Assembly: GCA_028284565.1 (NCBI GenBank)
Contig: JANQRM010000440.1
Span: 1-11,124, forward strand
Source: Anaerolineae bacterium
Lineage (GTDB): Bacteria > Chloroflexota > Anaerolineae > Aggregatilineales > Phototrophicaceae
Direction of reading: 5' to 3'
DNA: 11,124 nt
Both the position numbers and the translations under genes were made by a program. The notes below the pieces were generated by a model. It made no database searches and was not told the DNA's origin. It worked only from the letters and a program-made list of their open reading frames with translations. Below, one piece after another: positions 1-4,560 of the stretch. The first letter of the stretch is position 1; the number at the start of each line of letters is the position of its first letter.

Positions 1-523
1 CATCGGGCATTTGGTCAGCTGGTGTCGACAACCCAAAATCGAGTATCTTCACCTGACCGTCAACGACCAAAACATTGGCTGGCTTAATATCCCGATGCAA
101 CACTTGACGACGATGCAAATAAGCTAACGCGCGGAGTAATTGCACCAACAAGTCCAATTGATTCGGGATGGATTGATTATGACCTGCTTCCAATAAGGTC
201 TGAGCATTCTCCAAATATTCCATCGTGAAATAGGGCTGGCGATTGGAGTCAAAGCCATAATCTAAGACACTGACGATATTCGGATGACGCAAAGATGCCA
301 GCATCTTAAATTCATGAACGAGATTAAGGTTGAAATCTGTTTGTTGAGGGAGTGTTAAGTTCCCTACTTTAGTGGAGGATATTGTGACTTGTTTGAGTGC
401 AACCACTTGTTGAGTTAAGCGGTCATAGGCGCGATGAACAACCCCCATTCCACCCTTGCCAATTTGGGTATCGAGTTCATAACGTTGACCAATGGTTATT
501 CCAAGCGTTTCAGTTGCCATCAT
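1..523 (-). CDS. Ser/Thr protein kinase, N-terminal part (runs off left edge)
   Basis: Eukaryotic-like (Pkn/Hanks) Ser/Thr kinase that would transfer phosphate from ATP to Ser/Thr of target proteins. The 174 visible residues hold the N-lobe and half of the C-lobe. The Gly-rich loop is GKGGMG (about 22-27), the ATP-binding Lys is in VALK (44), the catalytic loop is HRDIKPANVLV (143-153, catalytic Asp145, Lys147, Asn150), and the Mg-binding DFG is at 162-164. All key residues are intact, so it should be active. The window cuts it just after DFG; the activation segment and any sensor domain or membrane anchor lie to the left. Two ATGs are adjacent (523 and 520). A GAAG Shine-Dalgarno-like stretch lies about 7-9 bases upstream, so either could be used. 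It is divergent from the LysM repeat gene. Its substrate cannot be read from the sequence; the neighbouring surface-signalling genes are only suggestive. Confidence 0.95.
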   Translation of the reverse strand, partial: MMATETLGITIGQRYELDTQIGKGGMGVVHRAYDRLTQQVVALKQVTISSTKVGNLTLPQQTDFNLNLVHEFKMLASLRHPNIVSVLDYGFDSNRQPYFTMEYLENAQTLLEAGHNQSIPNQLDLLVQLLRALAYLHRRQVLHRDIKPANVLVVDGQVKILDFGLSTPADQMPD

Positions 524-555
524 TTTTTTGCTTCTTCGCCCTTTATCCCCCGTAC

Positions 556-633
556 AGTCAAAGTATGAGAAACCACCACCTATTGTCAAGTCATCTATCT
601 AGTTGACATAGCTTACGAATCTGTTGATTGACT
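556..633. repeat. Nested inverted repeats (four TTGAC/GTCAA half-sites) between divergent genes
   Basis: Four copies of one short element lie in mirrored orientation: AGTCAA at 556-561, TGTCAA at 584-589, TTGACA at 603-608 and TTGACT at 628-633. The inner pair is a perfect 6-base inverted repeat around a 13-base spacer. The outer pair is also a perfect 6-base inverted repeat, and both share nearly the same centre (about 595-596). They may simply be -35 boxes of divergent promoters, or operator half-sites for a dimeric regulator that controls the kinase and the repeat protein together. The pattern is seen directly; the regulatory role is inference. Confidence 0.45.
562..589 (-). promoter_or_regulatory. 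Candidate sigma-70-type promoter of the kinase gene
   Basis: On the minus strand a perfect TTGACA (-35; plus-strand 584-589) is followed after 16 bases by CATACT (-10-like; plus-strand 562-567), which matches 4 of 6 consensus positions. This would place the start of transcription about 30 bases before the kinase ATG. The -35 box is also one arm of the inverted repeat described for 556-633. Confidence 0.5.
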
Positions 634-655
634 GTCCAACTTGCCTCTGTACCAT
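628..655 (+). promoter_or_regulatory. Candidate promoter of the LysM repeat gene
   Basis: TTGACT (628-633) is followed after 16 bases by TACCAT (650-655, 4 of 6 matches to the -10 consensus). A perfect TATAAT also occurs just downstream (659-664), but nothing like a -35 box sits 16-18 bases before it. Transcription would begin roughly 80-90 bases before the ATG at 752, leaving a moderately long leader in which no clear hairpin or riboswitch was recognised. Confidence 0.4.
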
Positions 656-736
656 GCATATAATTTTGGAAATTCAAAATTGGTGCGTAACCTTTTGGCG
701 ATTTTGCAGTCGGTAGAGGCAACGATAACTCAAAAT

Positions 737-743
737 GAAGGAG
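737..743 (+). promoter_or_regulatory. Ribosome binding site fixing the start at 752
   Basis: GAAGGAG lies 8 bases upstream of the ATG at 752. The reading frame is open back to a TTG at 641, but that start has no comparable site and would put 37 extra residues in front of a clear signal peptide, so 752 is preferred. Confidence 0.8.
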
Positions 744-751
744 TTTGCCTC

Positions 752-2251
752 ATGAATACCTTAGTTCGATGTTTGCCTCGTTTGGCTATGCTGAGCATGA
801 TAGCGATGCTCTCGCTGTTGGTCGTGCCACTTCAAGCACAAGATACCGCCTGTGTCCCAAGTCCACCTGCTGGCTGGGATGTCGTCACAATCGCCGATGG
901 ATTGACACTCGATGATGTAGCGGTTGCGACTGGCGCATCTGTGGATGAATTACGGAATGTCAATTGCTTGGGCGATGGTGATTTAGTTACCGGTGGAACG
1001 CTCTACGTCCCCGTCCCAACAGACCCAATTGATGACATCATTGCGCGTTGTCGATTGGCGGGCTTGTCGATTGAAGAATGTCGTGAACTCTTCGACGATG
1101 GTTGGACGATCGCGGAACGCTGTGAAAATGCAGGACTGACGCCGGAAGAGTGCCGACGAATTATCAATGGAGATGATGGACACACCCTTGCGGAACGCTG
1201 TCGGAATGCTGGATTCACCCTTGAAGAGTGCCGTTTCATCATCAGTGGTGGAGATTATGCCCATCTCATCGCCCGTTGCTTAAACGCGGGATATACGATT
1301 GAGGAATGCCGTCGGATTATCAGTGGATTGATTGATGACCACACCTTCTTAGAACGATGCTTGAATGCAGGTTATACTGTTCAACAATGTCGTCGGATTT
1401 ACAACGCATTACACGATGATGGTGGAATAGCAGAACGTTGCCGTAACGCCGGTTTGACAATGCAAGAATGCCGTCGCCTCTACAATGCCTATTATGGCGA
1501 TGATGACAACAATCTCGCAGAACGTTGCCGTCTTGCTGGACTCACAATTGAAGAATGTCGTCGGATTGTGAGTGGGAACGATGATGACGGTGGTTTAGCC
1601 GAGCGTTGCCGCAATGCTGGACTCACGCCAGAGGAATGCCGTCGCCTTTACAATGCCTACTATGGTGATGATGACAATAACTTTGCAGAACGCTGTCGTT
1701 TGGCTGGATTGACCTTTGAGGAATGTCGCCGAATCATAAGTGGTAACGACGATGACGATGGTGGTCTCGCAGAACGTTGCCGTAACGCTGGTTTCACACT
1801 CGAAGAGTGCCGTCGAATCATCAACGCCAATGATGATGAACCGCGCGTCAACCCAGTTGCCGAGCGTTGCCGTAATGCAGGCTACACAACCGAAGAATGT
1901 CGCCGACTCTATAATGCGAACAATGATGATGGTGGCGATGACAACAACATCCCTGAACGTTGTCGCAATGCCGGACTCTCCGCCGAAGAATGTCGGGATG
2001 CCGTTAATGGCGGCGACGGTGATGATAGCAACATCCCTGAACGTTGTCGGAATGCTGGAGTATCCGCAGAAGAATGCCGTCGTGTAATTAATGGCAATGA
2101 CGGTGGCGATGACAATAATATCCCTGAACGTTGCCGTAACGCTGGTCTTACTGTCGAAGAATGTCGGGATGCCGTCAATGGTGGTGACAATGGCGATGAT
2201 AACCCGCCAGTGCGCCCAACCGAAGAAGCAGAGAATACCCGACGCGGTTAG
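752..2251 (+). CDS. Secreted LysM-like protein with 14 Cys-x9-Cys repeats
   Basis: 499 residues; not a protein I can name. Residues 1-29 form a signal peptide (basic start, hydrophobic 11-25, likely cleavage after VPLQA), so the protein is exported. Residues 34-88 are a LysM-like domain (VVTIADGLTLDDVAVATG, then VNCL, then GGTLYVPVP) with a cysteine at each side (C34, C72) that could pair; LysM domains usually bind peptidoglycan or other GlcNAc polymers. From residue 96 to about 485 come 14 repeats of about 24-32 residues, consensus ERCRNAGLTxEECRR, joined by Asp/Asn/Gly-rich linkers. All 28 repeat cysteines keep exact CX9C spacing, which suits a disulfide across a short helical hairpin. The acidic linkers could bind calcium, but this is inference. 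The tail ends TEEAENTRRG, with no membrane anchor or sorting motif. The 3' neighbours are an ECF sigma gene and an anti-sigma gene with a related LysM domain. A structural, adhesive or signal-modulating cell-surface role is possible; none is proven. Confidence 0.9.
   Translation: MNTLVRCLPRLAMLSMIAMLSLLVVPLQAQDTACVPSPPAGWDVVTIADGLTLDDVAVATGASVDELRNVNCLGDGDLVTGGTLYVPVPTDPIDDIIARCRLAGLSIEECRELFDDGWTIAERCENAGLTPEECRRIINGDDGHTLAERCRNAGFTLEECRFIISGGDYAHLIARCLNAGYTIEECRRIISGLIDDHTFLERCLNAGYTVQQCRRIYNALHDDGGIAERCRNAGLTMQECRRLYNAYYGDDDNNLAERCRLAGLTIEECRRIVSGNDDDGGLAERCRNAGLTPEECRRLYNAYYGDDDNNFAERCRLAGLTFEECRRIISGNDDDDGGLAERCRNAGFTLEECRRIINANDDEPRVNPVAERCRNAGYTTEECRRLYNANNDDGGDDNNIPERCRNAGLSAEECRDAVNGGDGDDSNIPERCRNAGVSAEECRRVINGNDGGDDNNIPERCRNAGLTVEECRDAVNGGDNGDDNPPVRPTEEAENTRRG
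1037..2206 (+). repeat. Protein-coding tandem repeat array, 14 units
   Basis: Fourteen coding units encode the CX9C motif, with first cysteines at residues 100, 124, 150, 176, 203, 230, 259, 286, 315, 343, 372, 404, 432 and 461 of the protein. The period rises from 24-27 residues in the first half to 27-32 in the second, because the acidic linker becomes longer. Units are well conserved as protein but differ at many third codon positions, so the array is not a recent slippage product. The last three units share IPERCRNAG and form a sub-family. Confidence 0.9.
1427..1765 (+). repeat. Two-unit duplication inside the repeat array (1427-1594 and 1595-1765)
   Basis: Repeats 6-7 and 8-9 form a higher-order duplicate of 56 and 57 residues that differ at only 6 aligned residues plus one inserted Asp. 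The shared linker NAYYGDDDNN occurs only here. About half of the identical residues use different synonymous codons (for example GCA/GCC, CGT/CGC, TTG/CTC), which indicates an old duplication held by selection on the protein. Confidence 0.85.
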
Positions 2252-2341
2252 TTGACACCGTCTGCACTTGCAGGTTAGGCTTGATTGGGTGGAGATGATG
2301 TTCGGTCTCTGCCCAACTGTCACTCAACATCCGTACACTTC

Positions 2342-2923
2342 ATGCTACCACTCATTGTCCTGCCCGATTTACCTGCGGAAGATGCACTCTTGGCACGCGC
2401 ACGTCAAGGGGATAATGAGGCATTGCGTGACATCTATGGGGCGTATTTCTCACCGATTTATCAATACATTCGCTTGCGAGTCGATAGCGTACAACAAGCT
2501 GAAGATTTATCGAGCGACGTGTTCTTGAAACTCATTACTGCTTGTCGGGGGAAGAATGCGCCGAAGCACAGTTTACGAGGATGGTTGTTTCGGGTGGCAC
2601 GCAATGTCATCCACGACCACTATGGCAAATCGAAGAAGTTTACGGAGACAACCTTGGGCGATTGGATACCTGCGGATACGGATGATGACCCCGAAGTGCA
2701 ATTCATGCGTGGACTGAATCGGGAACAAGCGCGACAAGCCATTCGCCGTTTATCCTTCGCACAACAAGAGGTCATTATCTTGCGCTTTGGACATTTATTG
2801 AGTTTGCAAGAAACCGCCGAGATTATGGGCAAGAAAGCCAATGCCATTAAAGCCTTGCAATTCCGTGCGCTAAATAAGTTACGAGAGATTTTACAGTCAA
2901 TGGGGGCAGATATTCGCTTATGA
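2342..2923 (+). CDS. ECF-type RNA polymerase sigma factor
   Basis: 193 residues, the usual size for group IV (ECF) sigma factors, which redirect RNA polymerase to a small regulon in response to an envelope or extracellular cue. Region 2 spans about residues 25-92, with AEDLSSDVFLKL (53-64, -10 recognition and core binding) and WLFRVARN (81-88). A short acidic linker (ADTDDDPEVQ) leads to region 4 at about 130-185, with the helix-turn-helix SLQETAEIMGKKANAIKALQ, which would read the -35 element. The ATG at 2342 is chosen because it gives a normal N-terminus; a TTG at 2285 in the same frame would add 19 uncharacteristic residues. No good Shine-Dalgarno is visible before 2342, so the start is less certain than the gene. 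Its stop overlaps the next start (ATGA), implying translational coupling with the anti-sigma-like gene. Target promoters cannot be deduced from this window. Confidence 0.93.
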   Translation: MLPLIVLPDLPAEDALLARARQGDNEALRDIYGAYFSPIYQYIRLRVDSVQQAEDLSSDVFLKLITACRGKNAPKHSLRGWLFRVARNVIHDHYGKSKKFTETTLGDWIPADTDDDPEVQFMRGLNREQARQAIRRLSFAQQEVIILRFGHLLSLQETAEIMGKKANAIKALQFRALNKLREILQSMGADIRL

Positions 2924-4164
2924 TTGACCGCGATTTGGTCACTGCGTTAGATGATTGCATTCATCGCCTTGCGCGAGGACAACGTGTCGAGGATTGTTTG
3001 GGTATCTATCCAGACTATGCGGATGAACTCGCACCCATGTTGGAAGCAGGTCAATTGGTACAGCGCGCGCAGAGTCCCCAATCGGAGGTTGAATCCGCCC
3101 AAGCACGAGTGTTTCAACACTTCGACCAAGCTCTCCTTGAACCGATAATCATTCGCCCAACGCGCCGACGCTTCCCCTTGCAATCCGTCGCTGGCTGGGT
3201 AGCCACCTTCTTGATTGTGCTGAGTCTGATGACAGGCGGGACGGTTGCTCTTGCTCAAAACAGTCTACCGGGGGATGTATTATATCCGGTGAAATTGTTG
3301 TCAGAAGATATTCGCCTGAGTTTGTCAGGACAGGATGCATTACTGAAAGAAAAATTTATACAAGAACGCTTAAAAGAAATATCACGTTTATTGGAAATTG
3401 GACGCGCCGTCGAGGTGATGTTCATCGGCACAGTCGAAGGTATCATTGACAATCAAGCACTTGTTGATGGCTTCGTGGTTGATTTGAATGAGGCGATTGT
3501 TGATCCAATAGACTTACAAATCGGCAATCGAGTATCTGTAAGAGGGCGCACGACAGAGAATGGACAACTCATTGCGGATAGCATTCTACCCGTGATTGAT
3601 GAACGTCCCGTTGTACCAACCGATATCGTCTCACCGACTCCAACTACGACAGAAACCTTGCGCCCGACATTGACAGCAACGAGTACGCCATCGCCCACAT
3701 CGACACCTACACCAAGCAACACACCAACGACTACGAATACACCTTCACCTACGAAAACGGTGACACCCTCACGCACCCCAACCGTCCGTCCGTCTAGTAC
3801 GCCATCTGATCGCCCACCAATTACAGCAACTCGTGATGATAATGCCAGCCAAGCGGGACGTGGGGAGAATAATAGCTCTGTACCGGATTGTGTGGTCAGT
3901 CCCTTGCGAGATTGGTTTGCCTATACGGCACAAGGGGGTGAGGATTTGACGAGTATCGTCTCGCGGGTGAATGGCGATTTGAATCTAGTCCTGCGAGTGA
4001 ATTGTTTGACGGAAGCGGGCATCTTGCGGACTGGACAAGTGGTATATCTGCCACCGATTCCAACCACCGTTCCACCGAACCCACCCCGCCCTACAACTGA
4101 CCCGACTCAACGCCCGCCGACAGCAACCCAAGCAGGGCGAAATGGCGAAGGACGACGCGGGTAA
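2920..4164 (+). CDS. Membrane anti-sigma-like protein with extracellular LysM-like domain
   Basis: 414 residues, probably the membrane regulator of the adjacent sigma factor. Residues 1-70 are cytoplasmic and carry a motif common at the N-terminus of Chloroflexota sigma-operon proteins (VEDCLGIYPDYADELAPMLE); no zinc anti-sigma HxxxCxxC motif is present. One membrane helix lies at about 90-112. It is followed by a DUF5667-like stretch (AQNSLPGDVLYPVKLLSEDI, 112-131) with a charged helix to about 160. Then comes a small beta domain resembling DUF5666 (FIGTVEGI to VSVRGR to LIADSI, 168-222), a Thr/Pro-rich stalk (about 232-300), and a LysM-like domain (324-380) with cysteines C324 and C362. Family names are from memory of motifs. 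The layout places the sensor outside on a wall-spanning stalk and the sigma-binding part inside. Its ATG overlaps the sigma stop. The tail ends GEGRRG, echoing NTRRG of the repeat protein. A direct anti-sigma activity is inferred from position and architecture. Confidence 0.88.
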   Translation: MIDRDLVTALDDCIHRLARGQRVEDCLGIYPDYADELAPMLEAGQLVQRAQSPQSEVESAQARVFQHFDQALLEPIIIRPTRRRFPLQSVAGWVATFLIVLSLMTGGTVALAQNSLPGDVLYPVKLLSEDIRLSLSGQDALLKEKFIQERLKEISRLLEIGRAVEVMFIGTVEGIIDNQALVDGFVVDLNEAIVDPIDLQIGNRVSVRGRTTENGQLIADSILPVIDERPVVPTDIVSPTPTTTETLRPTLTATSTPSPTSTPTPSNTPTTTNTPSPTKTVTPSRTPTVRPSSTPSDRPPITATRDDNASQAGRGENNSSVPDCVVSPLRDWFAYTAQGGEDLTSIVSRVNGDLNLVLRVNCLTEAGILRTGQVVYLPPIPTTVPPNPPRPTTDPTQRPPTATQAGRNGEGRRG

Positions 4165-4172
4165 AGACAAAA

Positions 4173-4193
4173 CAAAAGACTCCCAATCTTTTG
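4173..4193. terminator. Possible bidirectional terminator hairpin
   Basis: A perfect 7-base inverted repeat, CAAAAGA and TCTTTTG, surrounds a 7-base loop. On the minus strand it is followed by TTTTGTCTTT, so it fits best as the end of the small ORF transcript. It also lies 9 bases after the stop of the anti-sigma gene and could serve both convergent units. The stem is AT-rich and short, so it may be weak. Confidence 0.4.
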
Positions 4194-4243
4194 ATTACGA
4201 GCCTCCTTTGTGCGTATGAAATTGTGTTTGGCTACAAAGAGTT

Positions 4244-4315
4244 TTATAGACCGACAAATGCGCTGATGGTGAGTGCGACGAATGCCATATTGATGAGTAT
4301 CGACAACTTCTTCAT
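4244..4315 (-). CDS. Putative 23-residue hydrophobic peptide
   Basis: A complete short ORF encodes MKKLSILINMAFVALTISA followed by FVGL and a TAA stop. It has two Lys after the start Met and then an uninterrupted hydrophobic stretch that could span the membrane once, with the N-terminus inside. Upstream on the minus strand is GAAAGGGG (plus-strand 4323-4330), with 7 bases between it and the ATG, a good ribosome binding site for a gene this short. A possible terminator hairpin lies about 50 bases past the stop. It could be a small membrane protein, a toxin-like peptide or a leader peptide; it also resembles a bare signal peptide, but no longer frame continues after the stop. I do not recognise a family. 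Support is the coincidence of ribosome binding site, start, Lys-Lys hydrophobic pattern and terminator-like repeat. Confidence 0.5.
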   Translation of the reverse strand: MKKLSILINMAFVALTISAFVGL

Positions 4316-4560
4316 GACACATCCCCTTTCCTAGAAATCCTGCTTAAAAAATCTCTGTTTGTCCTGCTTGATTGTTATGATAGACGAATACCCCTTGCCT
4401 TCCCCCAACAACAAAAAAAGGGTTCGTTATAAGATTCAAATATAATAAAACGTTATGTTAACTATCTTGCAAGTGAAAATCATTAAGGATAGGTCTTCCA
4501 CCGTGAAAAATGTAAGGGCATGTAAGTTGTAAAGCCAATCGACTTGCTATTGTAACGTCG
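4316..4560. other. AT-rich non-coding gap with possible minus-strand promoter
   Basis: No convincing gene was found here. On the minus strand TTGCAA (4467-4472) followed after 18-19 bases by TTATTA or TATTAT (within 4442-4448) could be a promoter for the 23-residue ORF, with a leader of about 120 bases. No strong GC-rich hairpin with a T-tract was found just after the mannosidase stop at 4561, so that operon's terminator is not obvious and read-through towards the small ORF is possible. Confidence 0.3.

Noticed and set aside
659..664. Perfect TATAAT as the main -10 box of the repeat gene
   Set aside because: No -35-like hexamer is found 16-18 bases upstream; the nearest TTGACT is 25 bases away, so it is only an alternative.
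641..751. In-frame extension of the repeat protein to a TTG at 641
   Set aside because: It would bury the signal peptide and lacks a ribosome binding site, whereas the ATG at 752 has GAAGGAG at 8 bases.
1037..2206. Regular DNA repeats that could suggest a CRISPR array or minisatellite
   Set aside because: The repeats keep one reading frame with strict protein conservation and differing third codon positions, and unit lengths vary; they are protein repeats.
752..2251. Mitochondrial-type CHCH (twin CX9C) domain
   Set aside because: CHCH domains have two CX9C helices per fold with long helices; here each short unit has one CX9C around a Gly-containing turn, in 14 tandem copies of an exported bacterial protein.
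1595..2323. Long open frame on the minus strand opposite the repeat array
   Set aside because: It is the mirror of a biased repetitive coding region, has no ribosome binding site, and yields a low-complexity Ile/Thr-rich product.
3453..3776. Val/Gly-rich open frame on the minus strand
   Set aside because: It is the complement of the Thr/Pro-rich stalk of the anti-sigma protein; the composition explains the absence of stops.
4201..4209. Perfect minus-strand AAAGGAGG ribosome binding site
   Set aside because: No ATG or GTG follows at usable spacing; the nearest TTG is about 15 bases away and opens no plausible gene.
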